Assembly (NCBI RefSeq): GCF_023898315.1
Contig: NC_064614.1
Coordinates: 77,326,501 to 77,390,500, forward strand
Origin: Schistocerca nitens
Taxonomy: Eukaryota; Arthropoda; Insecta; Orthoptera; Acrididae
Direction: 5' to 3'
Length of the DNA stretch: 64,000 nt
Under the pieces are notes generated by a model. That model ran no database searches. It saw nothing but the letters and a program-made list of their open reading frames with translations, and was not told the DNA's origin. Positions within the stretch are counted from its first letter, which is position 1. Each line of letters opens with the position of its first letter. The position numbers and the translations under genes are program-made. This document shows positions 1-10,692 of the stretch, one piece after another.

Positions 1-72
1 GTTAATGAATATGAAATGCGTAATGTTCGAGTTATGCAAATTTACTGCGTGATGTGTTGTTGAACAAATGGT

Positions 73-408
73 GTGCTTAATCAGTTGCAGTTGCAGGTGA
101 TATAGCACTTAGTGGTCCCATAAATCAAACAAATCAGTAACAGCTTGCACTGTATGTGCTTGAGCGTTGTCCTGTAAAATGATGGTCAGGTTCCGCAGAA
201 AGTGTCATCACTTCTGTCTCTATGCTGTTTTATTTTTGGGACACAACCTACTACCAGCTTAGAGACGGAAGTGATGACACTTTCTGCAAGACCGGACCAT
301 CATTTTACAGAACAACGCTCAAGCACGGACAGTGCAAGCTGTTACTGATTTGTTTGATTTAGGAGCTGCTAAGTGCTATACCACCTGCAACTGCAACTGA
401 TTAAGCAC
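73..408. repeat. inverted duplication (mariner-derived hairpin)
   Basis: Bases 73-227 and 255-408 are inverted copies of each other separated by about 27 bp. They share, in opposite orientation, the stretches around aaatcaaacaaatcagtaac, tcaagcgttgt and agtgtcatcactt. The right arm belongs to the mariner-like fragment that continues to about 665, so the left arm is an inverted duplicate of part of that transposase. A transcript would fold into a long hairpin. Inside the right half a short direct repeat (aagtgctataccacct) occurs twice about 70 bp apart. Identity looks near 90 percent by eye. Confidence 0.85.
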
Positions 409-665
409 ATCATTTGATTTTTTTCACCGATGGGGCTGCCAAGTGCTATACCACCTATTGCACTCCCCTGACTTAAGCCTTCGTGAGTTCAACTCGATTT
501 CTAAACTGAGGAAAACACTTCATTCGCTTCAGAACTGCTACAAATTCGTCGGGCAATAAACCGCGCCCCTCGAACTGTCAACACAACTGGCACTGCTAAG
601 AGTATTCTAGGACTTCCACATCCCTGGCAACTGGTTACACACAATGCTGGTAACTATTTTGGAGG
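246..665 (+). pseudogene. mariner-family transposase, C-terminal fragment
   Basis: Broken plus-strand reading frames resemble the C-terminal third of a mariner DD34D transposase. A degenerate segment around 305-400 resembles the block containing the second catalytic Asp. It is followed by a YSPDL-like proline-rich stretch and by a tail near 620-665 resembling the conserved tryptophan and YFGG ending of mariner proteins. Several stops and frameshifts interrupt it and no start is present. It is a dead fragment whose 5' part is also duplicated in inverse orientation. The family is recognised from motif memory only, so a related Tc1/mariner lineage is possible. Confidence 0.6.
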
Positions 666-682
666 TTAGTAAAACTTTGAAA

Positions 683-882
683 GCCTGCCGTGGTGGCCGA
701 GCGGTTCTAGGCGCTTCAGCTCGCGAACCGCGCGACCGCTACGGTCGCAGGTTCGAATCCTGCCTCTGTCATGGATGTGTGTGATGTCCTTAGGTTAGTT
801 AGGTGTAAGTAGTTCTAAGTTCTGGGGGACTGATGACCTCAGAAGTTAAGTCCCATAGTGCGCAGAGCCATTTGAAGCATTT
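683..882 (+). mobile_element. tRNA-derived SINE, family A
   Basis: A class II tRNA-like head (A box tggccgagcgg, long variable-arm-like hairpin gaccg/cggtc, B box ggttcgaatcc) is followed by a tRNA-unrelated body ending in cagagccatttgaa. The 12-bp direct repeat aaaactttgaaa flanks it at 671-682 and 883-894, which is a clean target-site duplication. At least seven more full, chimeric or partial copies lie in this window. RNA polymerase III transcription from the internal boxes, and mobilisation by a LINE, are inferred from the SINE class. Confidence 0.92.
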
Positions 883-1350
883 AAAACTTTGAAACACGTA
901 TCTATTGTCTACGAGCTGTAAATAAATGGTTGCCACCATTAAAGTTCCAACCCTCGTACATAAGATACGGGTAAGACTCTCGAGCATGAATATGTCAACA
1001 AATTAGGTGATTTCCGGTCCGACAGACGTGTCGCTTAAGCGGGCAATACTTCCATGAGTACCGCCTGCGATTTCGTGTTAAGCGCAAAACACGGGTAGCG
1101 GTGCCAACACTGTTGCAAGCAACCGTCGTTGCCTTCCCCTCACGGCTTCTCTCCCCTCCGCAGCCGTAATGCGACGGCACAGCCGTCCCGACAGCCACCG
1201 TGCCAATCGTCAACTTATCGTGGACAAACATAATAGCTTCATAGAGCGCTCTTGCGGATGCGATATATCGAGCCATCGATAGTGATGAAAGTAGCTAAAC
1301 CGGCATTTTGCCTTTAATAATTTGTGCATCAGCGAGACAATGACAGCGCG

Positions 1351-1369
1351 TCCCTTCTTCCACTTGCAG
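1351..1369 (+). promoter_or_regulatory. splice acceptor of the Beat-type exon
   Basis: A polypyrimidine run (tcccttcttccactt) leads directly to gcag at 1366-1369. It sits where homology to the Beat immunoglobulin domain begins. The exon is entered after the first base of a codon (phase 1). Confidence 0.8.
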
Positions 1370-1575
1370 GTGCGGCCGGGCTGACCGGAGTTCGCATCCT
1401 GGTACCCGAAGCGGTGGCGGTGGGCGACACGGCTCGACTCGCCTGCGACTATGACCTGGAGCAGGCGGCGCTCTACTCCATCAAGTGGTACCGCGGCGAC
1501 CAGGAGTTCTACAGCTTCGTGCCCAAGGAGGACCCGCCCACCCGGGTCTTCGCCATGGAGGGCGTCAAGGTTGAC
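1370..1575 (+). CDS. internal exon of a beaten-path (Beat) family immunoglobulin protein
   Basis: This is the only host coding exon I can support. The frame encodes about 68 residues beginning AAGLTGVRILVPEAV and ending GVKVD. It covers the first half of an Ig V-type domain: the hydrophobic A strand (VRILVPEAV), the B-strand cysteine (RLACDYDLE), the core tryptophan (YSIKWYRGDQEFY) and the PPTRVF segment typical of insect Beat proteins. Beat proteins are secreted or membrane-anchored adhesion molecules that bind Side-family receptors and guide motor axons; that is family knowledge. The partner cysteine is missing because it lies in a later exon that I do not find here. The exon is GC-rich and codon-biased, unlike its surroundings. 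The upstream intron is phase 1 and the downstream one phase 0. Which Beat paralogue (I-VII) this is cannot be decided from one exon. Confidence 0.85.
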
Positions 1576-1581
1576 GTGAGT
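1576..1581 (+). promoter_or_regulatory. splice donor of the Beat-type exon
   Basis: The exon ends ...ttgac and is followed by gtgagt, a near-consensus insect 5' splice site. It lies in phase 0 at the point where similarity to the Beat Ig domain stops. Confidence 0.8.
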
Positions 1582-3659
1582 ATTCCGCCGCTCGGCTTCC
1601 CTCGTCTTACTGGATCGCCCTCACCAACACAAACATTTAATCTGTTCCACTTTTCAGATGCTTGGCGCTCCACGGTTTCTAACGCTTGACAAACGGAACA
1701 AGCGATTGCATTTCATCTCTCTGGTTTTCTCGGCGTCTCTGACGAATGGTGTGTTTCCAGGTGTTCAGCCGAGTAATCTTTTCCATTTTATGCACAGTGC
1801 TTCGACGACCGACCCAGCGTTTTTTTTTCTGGTGGTGCGAGTTTTGCTGGTATGTGAACTCAGTATATGGACTCCAGCAAGACAATGAAGTACTGTTGGT
1901 CTCGTGGCGCTGTTTATAGCCGAATTTGATTCCTGACGATCCCATCGCCCTTTGATGCTGTTTTGTTTCTCAGAACTTGCAACGATATTCCATGAAATTC
2001 ACGTTCTCTCAGAATTTCCTGCTCAGATGTGATGGCCGGCGAGATTTCACTAAACGGAGAGCCGGACAAGAAGCGTTATTTGAGTTTAAACCTCAATTGC
2101 TGATTATTAGGTTTTCTGAAACTTTTATTTAGACAGACTTCTTCATTATGTTGTCCCAGAATCTTCGCTCTTCCACCACGATACCGTTCTCATCGAATTC
2201 ATTTCATGATTTTATTCGAGGCAGAGGAACAGCAGATTTGCCTGGTCCTTTTAGACGTGTATTATCCCGTTGATCCTTGTATCTCTCCTCTAGTGTTGTA
2301 TTATCTTGCTCCAAGTAAAATACACGGCTTCGGAGACCTAAGTCGTCTTTAACATTACGAAAAATACTTTTTATATTAGTTAAAGGGGGCAAAATCCAAT
2401 GGATGCCATGTTTCCCGAGGAACGTACCGACCTTACCAGATATTGGGCCAGTATAATATAGTTGAGCGATTTTTGGCTTGTTTTCCTCGGTCTCACTGCC
2501 AACTTCTTTCTAAGCTTTTGATGATTGTGAGTTTACCGCCAGCTCAGGCTGATAATCTGGGTATTCTTTCCTTGGAAACACCATTCGTAATAATCGAATT
2601 ATAATTCATGTCATCCTGTTGTGCGCAGCGACTGTTGAATAATGACAATGGAGAAAAGAACGGCAATCGATCGTGAAATTGATCGTTTTATTTCGATTAT
2701 TACCTAGTCATCCTCAGTGCATATACCAAAAAATAACATTTGTCCAAAGTAACACGTTGTTGGTTGGTGTAGATCGCAAAGGAGTCTAACATGAAGTTTC
2801 ATGTTCATGTGACACTCCTGTACGAAATACACCAAACAATATTGTTTAACACGTGATTCGTTGAACGAATGACATCTTTTGTTATATGGACTGAAGATGA
2901 CTAACTAATAGTTGAAATCTAGAACTGCTATAATAAAACGACGGATTGCTGCGGATTGCTATGGATTGCTGTTCTTTCCTCCATCGAATATTCGTACAGT
3001 TGCAATTCTTCGGCGAGGCTGCCCTTGCCTGGAAGTTTTCGAGCGCTACGGAGTAGAGTCTTTACCAAGACAGCGTCGGTAATCTAACTTGGCTACAAAT
3101 AGCAGCGCAAGACCAACAACAGTTTACAGTCTGGTTTTAGTCCAGGCCGCCGAGTAAACATAACAGAAGAAACCACAGCACCTGAAGAAGACAGTTGGGT
3201 GTGTCGTCGAATACTGTGCGTAAGATGAAGTAGTAGCGCGGCAGAACATTCAGAAGCACACCATTATGCATCAAGTTATTTTGTTTTAATGTAATACACT
3301 GGTACGATTTTTTGGCTCGTTTTAATATTAACAGGCGTTTTATTTCATGTATATCAAAACAAAAGTTACTAAATTGGGCTAAAACTACGTACTTGCTAGA
3401 GCACCTCGACCACGCTAGTTTTCACATACAGACACGAAAACGAGGCGGAGCGCTTTAATGAAGTGATATAAGTGAATGAAACCTTCACACAGTCGCTTTT
3501 GTGGTAAAAATAGGAGAACAGAGAGGATGGGGTTGGGAGCACGGGAAAGGGACGTTAACTGTTGGTTGAGTTTTGTTTTTGTTGTTGTTGTTGAATATCC
3601 CATATCTTGGTATGCTATCTTGTAGAGTACTTAAGTTTAACACGCTTGTAAGAATAAGC
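1582..3659. other. presumed intron, no gene recognised
   Basis: AT-rich sequence with only short chance open frames. The one local feature seen is a short tandem array of ggattgct-type units at about 2943-2970. By position it should be the start of the intron downstream of the Beat-type exon. Confidence 0.5.
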
Positions 3660-3880
3660 TTCATCACCTCTAACAACACAGGTGGAGGATCACTTGCGAC
3701 ACACCTGGTACACAAAATCTACTGTAAACCCTGCAGCAAATTTAGTGTAGGTCAAAGTGGCAGAAATCTCAGTATTAAATAGAGAGAGCAAGTGGATTGT
3801 AACAGTCTGGAGAAATACAATAAATTAGCAGCAGCACTTCAGGATAATACAGGCCAATATCAAAAACAGAGGACAACCTG
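3660..3880 (+). pseudogene. Penelope-like element GIY-YIG endonuclease fragment
   Basis: A frame translating to LVHKIYCKPCSKFSVGQ followed by SGRNLSIK resembles the GIY-YIG endonuclease of Penelope-like retroelements. It has the CxxC pair just before the GQSGR motif, then after a stop a REQVDCNSLEKYNK-like stretch matching the following helix. The fragment is about 70 codons, lacks a reverse transcriptase and contains an in-frame stop at 3779-3781. Penelope-type elements use this domain for target-primed insertion. The call is from motif memory. Confidence 0.5.
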
Positions 3881-5067
3881 CAAACGCAGCACAAAATCGA
3901 AAAAAAGAAAACAGAAGGGAAGAAATACGAATATTCATGCATAATACAGAGAATGAAAATACTTTACCTAGTTGTTATTACTGAAAATGCTGACGGAATC
4001 AATAATCGATATCTTGAGCCAAACTTCATCACTAATATGGTGATTATTCAGTACAGTACCAACCGAGTTCTACATCAAGAACATTTGGCGGTTGGCCTAT
4101 TATTAACAGTACAACGATACATTCATGCAGTATGGTGTAGTGATTCCATGCGAAAATACGAGACAAATTAAGTACGGAATGCAGAAAACGTAAGTAAAAA
4201 CACTGACATACGTAGATGATTTTAAGTACTTGGTGCACCATACTGTTGCCAAAATACGTTTATGCATACCACACAGGATGTATTGCGCACGTCCACAAGA
4301 AAAAAGATGCAGGCTGACATTAGAGCAATAATAATATGATGGTTAATACCAGTGAACGCCACTTCCTTGCCCCTCCCTCTGTCCTTCCTCACTCCCGCCC
4401 ACAAACCCCCCCCCCGCCCCCTACCATTCATCCTTCTCCCCGCACATTATGTTTTCTAGCATGAAGTGGTTCTGTCGAGATTACATTAGAAGTACTTTGT
4501 AAATTATCGAATATGCGGTTTAAAATTATGTAATTATGTTAGTTTTCATGAGCGCGAAATAAGAAACAAGATGGTGAACGAAATAAGCTCAAAACTCGTA
4601 GCAGTGAATTGGATTAAAACAAAATAAATAATTTGAATGACAGAATTACTTAACCAATAATTGGTTTGCAATAGTTACGATACCTGCGCCTAGTCACTAT
4701 GGCTACAGTAAATACTTTTAATCTTCGTACAATCGATTATTCGACCTGTGTTCGGGATTAGATCATCAACAGGAATCCCTAATTACATACGATTACCCCT
4801 AAAGTGATGCTAAAAGATAGCTTTGCCAAAAACGTGAGAATACGATTGTTGTAAAACTTCCTCCAGTTCATAACGGGGTTGGTACAGCAAGCAGTACCTA
4901 TGACATGAAAAAATAAGCAGTCTTGGTTGCAGTGTTAACATTTTTATTATTTCCGAATGATGCGTTTCAGCATTATTCAGGCACCGTCGCATAGCTCTAC
5001 AGAAGGAATAAAAACTTCATAATAGTGGTGTGACCTTATTTATTGAGATGGGATTACCAAGAAAATA
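3881..5067. other. non-coding, no gene recognised
   Basis: AT-rich DNA with a C-rich run at about 4407-4421 (acccccccccccgcccc type). No domain or recognisable repeat was seen, and all open frames are short and non-conserved in appearance. Confidence 0.5.
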
Positions 5068-6475
5068 CACTGCTGGCCACCGTAAATGCAACACCAAGAA
5101 AGACAAGAGGTAGCACAACAAAATTTATTTTGTAGATAACATGTTGACCAAGTATCAAATGATTACGTTTACAGACGTCTGTGACATGTGGTTCCTGCCA
5201 GAATCAGTAGCCAGAGTAGCCGCCATTGTTGGAGATCACCGCTGCCACACGTCTCGGCATTGAGTCAAAGAGACGTTGGATGTGTTCCTGGGGTACAGCA
5301 GCCCAAGCAGCTTCCACACGTTGCCAGATATCATCTGGTGTGGCAGCTGGGGATGTAATCTGGGTCACTCGTTGAGCAACCATGGACCACATGTTTTCTA
5401 TCGGCGAAAGATCCGGAGAGCGAGCCGGCCAGGGAAGCACTTCAATCTGGTTATTGGCGAAGAACCTTTGGACAATGCGTGCCACGTGAGGTCGCGCATT
5501 ATCCTGTTGAAATATGGCTGTGACCGAGCCCTGAAGGTAAGGAAGGACAACTGGCTCCAGCACCTCGGATATGTAGCGCCGGCTATTTAAAGTACCGGCA
5601 ATGCGTACTAGAGGCGTGCGAGAGTAATATCCAATACCGCCCCATACCATAATACCCGGTGCAAGACCAGTGTGGCGGTGCATAGTGCAGCTGTCCAGCA
5701 TCCTCTCTCCACGGTGTCTCCACAATCGAATCCGACCATCGTGGTGCTGCAAACAGAAGCGTGCCTCGTCAGTAAAGACAACGTCATTCCATTCTGCCGT
5801 CCACATCCGTCTGTCATCACATCAATGGCGACGGAGACGTCTGTGGTTCTGCGTCAATGGTAGACGAAACAATGGCCGTCTTGCGGACAGACCAATCTGC
5901 TGCAAACGGCGTCGAATGGTACGCGCAGACACTGGATGATGCGTTACAGACGCAATGTGCTGTGCTACGGTTCGGGATGTCACTGAGCGATCCGTCACTG
6001 CCATGCGCACAATTTGCCTATCAGCACGTGCAGTGGTGCACCGAGGTGAATGCGATCGACCACGTCGGTCCGTCGTACCCTCCTGCATCCAACGGTCACA
6101 TATCCGCATTACAGTTGTTTGGTTTCGTCCAACACGACTAGCGATTTCTCTGTATGATAATCCACAATCTCGGTAAGCCACTATCCTTCCTCTGTCGAAC
6201 TCGGATACTTGATCAAACGATGCTCGCTGTTGTCTACGAGGCATAACTGATCGTCTTGTGAAACAACCACAAGGTAAACACACGTGCCGAACGTACACTC
6301 GTCGAAATCGCCAAGCCTTAAATGGCGCTATGAGGTGGCGCCACAGGCGCGCGTGATGTGCGTCTGCGCTGAAATTCTAATCAGTTGCATATCTCATCGC
6401 TGCAAACTCATGGTGTAAATTTCACTTGATTCGGATGCTTCCGTCAGGGTGTTGCATTTACGGTGGCCAGCAGTG
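5068..6475 (-). mobile_element. Tc1-family DNA transposon A, structurally complete
   Basis: A 1408-bp element has perfect 28-bp terminal inverted repeats (cactgctggccaccg... at 5068-5095, mirrored at 6448-6475). It is flanked by TA at 5066-5067 and 6476-6477, the Tc1/mariner target duplication. The transposase lies on the minus strand and fills most of the element. Perfect repeats and a single coding lesion suggest recent activity, or mobilisation in trans by a relative. Confidence 0.95.
5204..6244 (-). pseudogene. Tc1 transposase with one premature stop
   Basis: Reading down from the ATG at 6244 (MPRRQQ...), the frame runs 346 codons to a stop at 5204-5206 with one interruption, TGA at 5822-5824 (codon 141). 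The N-terminus holds two helix-turn-helix segments (FDRGRIVAYRDCGLSYREIA and a second one near SARTIRRRL). The DDE catalytic triad is present: Asp159 (FTDEARF), Asp248 (FQQDNARPH) and Glu283 (SPIENMW), with 34 residues between the last two (DD34E). Family knowledge places a Trp (TGG) where the TGA now stands, so one base change appears to have inactivated an otherwise intact gene. Length matches the usual Tc1 transposase of about 340 residues. The ATG choice is set by the conserved basic start and by the inverted repeat lying upstream. Confidence 0.9.
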
Positions 6476-6678
6476 TATTAAACAACTTACTGATATTTGA
6501 TAGCGATGGGTACATGGAATACCGCGCTTAAAATGTCCCAGTAGGTAAATATCCCTTGTCAAAGCTTTAAAAACAATGCGCGGTGTCCTACAAAATATAA
6601 TAAAACAGAAGATCGCCGAAAGGTATTTTTGAGGAGAATGTAACCTCCTTAGTTAACAGACTAACAACCCACACTGCA

Positions 6679-6803
6679 AATAAAAAGGAAGCAGCAGACC
6701 ACGTTATTACGGCATGTGATGCAGTCCAATCCCTGATCCCGTTTGGCTTACATTGGACTGCGTCACCAGCCGTAATAAGGTAATCTGCTGCTTCCTTCTT
6801 AAT
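6679..6803. repeat. short inverted repeat / hairpin
   Basis: Arms of about 52 bp (6679-6730 and 6752-6803) pair around a loop of about 21 bp. Shared blocks include ggaagcagcaga, ttattacgg and tgcagtccaat, opposed by attggactgcg and tctgctgcttcc. It could be a tiny palindromic transposon relic or the template for a pre-miRNA-like hairpin. No flanking duplication is obvious. Confidence 0.75.
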
Positions 6804-9800
6804 TTCCGCGGGCAGAGACCTGACTGGCTAACTTCAATGCTAATTAACTCGGAAACTGCGCGAAGTATTGAATTTCTTTCTTCGCAATTATTTATCAGTA
6901 CAACCAGCCATATAATGCCCTTACAAGCTTTTGAGACTGGTTCAGGCCACCCTGTATATCTTGAGACCGCGTAACACACGCGCACAAATTCCCTCAATAG
7001 ATTCATCCATTACTTTCAGAATAAGGCAACTAGCAACTTCCAACGAACTTGAATCATAACTTCAAAAATTTTGTAAACATTTTATCGCTTAAAATCTCAT
7101 AAAATAATGAAATAAAAGTTGTTTGCCGCTGTCTGGCTGTATTTGACTTTTTCATTAAGCTCTCGCTGAATAATCCTAAACCAATAAAACATCTATAGTT
7201 AATGGTTTGCTTTTCTAACGTTGAAAGTTCTACGCGCTTAACATCAAATATTTAACACACAAACCCATTTGTAAAGTAATCAGATATCTGAAACTGTTTT
7301 ACACGTGGGATTTGGATTACTTAAAGTAGTGGGAGTGGTGGGGTTACTTACGCTTACGTAATTTACACTGATCTCGCACCCAACACGTCTGCATTCTATG
7401 ACCGCCCAATTTGGTGTGCTTTGTCTTTTAACTTAACAGGGCCCGCCAGCCGAATGGAAGACTGCAAAAGAGGACGATTTCTTATAAGCCAGTCGGATGT
7501 GCCTGTTGCTGAGTTCTCAAGTTATTTTTATCCATCAACGGGAGAGAAGGAAACTTGTTAATTTATAAGGCAACAACATCACGTGTTTTACTACAATGCA
7601 AATGCGTGACAGTTTCTTTCTTTTTTTTCTTTTTAGTTAGAAGCCACTGCTCACAATAATTCATTCTAAATGTCTCTACCCCTGAACGAGCGTGAATGCT
7701 CTAGCTTACGTACAAAGTTATTTAGCCATTAACACTTTAACCGGTTGTTGACACATACACTTCCATTGTAATATTCCTGGTGATGGGCTAGTCGAGAATG
7801 CCAATTGAATAATAACTAATCTGTACGCAGTTTATGTTTATGAAAGTCTCACATAGCAATTAAATTCGTTCCTAGCAGAGTATGATGTGTTTTGATTTCC
7901 AGGTGATAAGGTGAGTGCTACATATCTAACTTATCTAGAACAATCTTGCAACGTTTATGTTCATAGACTGGCGAGATTTTCACCGCGTCTTCAAAATTGT
8001 CGACGTAATCTTTTGCTTCCTCTCAGCTACTGAGAACATTTTAGGGCATCTACATTTATTACACTTTGCGTACTTACTGCGATGTTGATTACGCACTATA
8101 AGTGATTTGCAACACATAATAGCCACCCCAAGACTCATTAACATAAAATTTGTTTCTGCCTTTGGTGCTGCCAACTTATTGTGTGTAATGGAAAAAAGAG
8201 CACGCAGGTTTAACACTATCTCGGCAGCTATGAACATATATTTTACATCCGTAATTTTTGACTCAGCAACGAGAGGTTCAGTATAAGCAGAAAATATCGG
8301 TTTGCCATACATGAGTATTGTCTTCCATGATATCAAATATTTCGGTAGATTTGAAAGTATTTATTGTAACTTATACTCAACACCAATAGCTTCTATGAAG
8401 AACCATTTTGCTTATGAAACCAGTTTCACTCGTTGGGCGTCGTCATCTGCTGTGTAATCTTCTTATCAAATCAGAATATCTGCATGTTTTTAGACGGCAT
8501 GGTTGCATTCATACACAGCTGTAGATATTTTATAATTTTTCTGTGAGTTATGATCGTTTACGGTTGAAATTGCGTAAATAAACCGATTCTTCATCCAGCT
8601 GTTGCTCGATCGACTTTCAGTATACGCACCTTGCCATTAAGGAGTGGTTAAGGTAAGTGTACGACAATGTTAATAGTTACAAGATATTGGCTAGTAGCAA
8701 ACTGATAGATTTTAAACAGACAGATTCTGAAAGATACTGGGCTCATGCAGGAAATTGTACCAATTATGGCCATACAGTAATTGATAAACATGTTGTTCAC
8801 TTCTCAGCGGAAGCATTAAGCAGTAATGATTACTTTGATTTCTTGTCAACGGAAGGTTTAAACAGCAGAGATTACTTCTTACATTCGGTTCCTTACTTAC
8901 GTTATTTAATCATGCGTTAAATGGAAATGTGTCGTAACGGCACATAATAAAACGGAAATCCAAAACTTGTAATTGGAGATAATGTACCAGAAGTGTTGTA
9001 GTAGTGCTCGGACTCCAAAATTTTATCTCAGTTATTTCCGAAATAGATTAATAAGGACCAAAGTCTGTCATTTCTGCTCTGTTTCTCTGTTTCTTAGTCT
9101 TCATAATTTAATAACCTACTGCACCGCTTGTAGTGTGCAAATACGATTCAGCACTCTTGCTTCAACCTCTGTGATCGTAACATCGACTTTAAAAAAGCGA
9201 TAGTGCGAGCACGGGAAAAACTTCCTCGTCACTCCTACATTTCTGTTTGCCATACCGCCTTCGTAACGGTCTTGGAAAACATTGTCGTAAAAGAAATGCG
9301 GGCGATGTTTACCATTACCAAGAAAAACGTTCTGAAATTGACTGTTACATGCTAGGCGATAAATATATTTACAAATATAGTGATTCGTTGAAGGTTCCAC
9401 CTTACTGATAATAAGGCTTCTTTTCATTTCACTGAGTTCCCAGTTATAAAAAAGACTAACAATTTTAGTCTTGTAGACACTTTCCTTTCGTCGAGCAGGG
9501 GCAACATATCTGTTAAACAAAATACAAAGACGTTTTAACTTTGGCGTAAATGAAGTTTACATCATACTATTCACGAATTTCTGTCGATACTGCTGTGAAA
9601 TAGTTTACAAATAAATTTATAAAAAATGAGATACATGAATGTCCCACCATCTTACTTAAGGGATCAAAGAAAAAGACCGTGTGACAGTGTTATTGGATAT
9701 AATGGGCCTACATACGTAAATGCAAAGTTTACCTTCTACCTAACACGATAAAGTATTAGTTATTTTCTCAATAACGTAACGTGATGTTTGAAGGATAAAT

Positions 9801-10134
9801 CAAATTTGCTTGATATCTATGGACCCTATAGCGTTATGGCAAACTAATGTGTACGAAGTAAAGTCAGATGGTACCGAACAAGCAGCCTACGTGTTGTTTT
9901 CACGTCGCCTGTACGGAGAACCATTGCTTGAGCTCCTTCAACTAACGGAGTGCCATTGTGGGTATGTATTAACGGCTGTGTAGCTTCGCGTCTCGTTATT
10001 GTGGTAATGGTTGCCTTAAATCCGAATAACGGACTTTTAGATGCTTTCATGTATGAATTAATTAATTAATGATCTAGGTTCGCTGATGAATATTCTACAT
10101 TAGTGATAATTTTAATCAGAATAAATTACTACCT
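6804..10134. other. non-coding, no gene recognised
   Basis: AT-rich sequence with no recognised repeat. The two longest open frames are minus-strand, 7980-8336 (118 codons) and 9116-9520 (134 codons). Neither shows a domain, signal sequence or splice context that I can identify, and I treat both as probable chance frames. Confidence 0.45.
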
Positions 10135-10148
10135 AGTAGCAAAATGCG

Positions 10149-10678
10149 GATATAAAATGTAGACTGGCAATGGCAAGGAAATCGTTTCTGAAGAAGAGAA
10201 ATTTGTTAACATCGAGTATAGATTTAAGTGTCAGGAAGTCGTTTCTGAAAGTATTTGTATGGAGTGTAGCCATATATGGAAGTGAAACATAGACGATAAC
10301 TAGTTTGGACAAGAAGAGAATAGAAGCTTTCGAAATGTGGTGCTACAGAAGAATGCTGAAGATAGGGTGGGTAGATCACGTAACTAATGAGGAAGTATTG
10401 AATAGGATTGTGGAGAAGTTTGTGGCACAACTTGACTAGAAGAAGGGATCGGTTGGTAGGACATGTTTTGAGGCATCAAGGGATCACAAATTTAGCATTG
10501 GAAGGCAGCGTGGAGGGTAAAAATCGTAGAGGGAGACCAAGAGATGAATACACTAAGCAAATTCAGAAGGATGTAGGTTGCAGTAGGTACTGGGAGATGA
10601 AGAAGCTTGCACAGGATAGAGTAGCATGGAGAGCTGCATCAAACCAGTCTCAGGACTGAAGACCACAACAACAACAAC
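10149..10678 (+). mobile_element. 5'-truncated LINE (non-LTR retrotransposon) 3' end
   Basis: The plus strand encodes the tail of a LINE ORF2, with frameshifts. It contains a KSFLKK-type stretch, SVAIYGSETWT, KKRIEAFEMWCYRRMLK, then after a frame slip RRDRLVGHVLRHQGI and ending AASNQSQD. It ends in a (caa)n tail (10665-10678). A 14-bp target-site duplication agtagcaaaatgcg is present at 10135-10148 and 10679-10692. This is a classic dead-on-arrival insertion. RTE-like affinity is suggested by the simple-repeat tail but is not certain. Confidence 0.9.
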
Positions 10679-10692
10679 AGTAGCAAAATGCG

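Noticed and set aside
7980..8336. 118-codon minus-strand frame with hydrophobic stretches, considered as a receptor exon
   Set aside because: No family motif could be identified and there is no convincing splice pair.
8657..8920. 87-codon frame with an internal quasi-repeat (ALSSNDYFDFLS / GLNSRDYFLHS)
   Set aside because: The repeat is short and imperfect, and no domain or gene context supports a real peptide.
9116..9520. 134-codon minus-strand frame
   Set aside because: No recognisable domain, signal peptide or splice context, and AT-rich random-looking composition.
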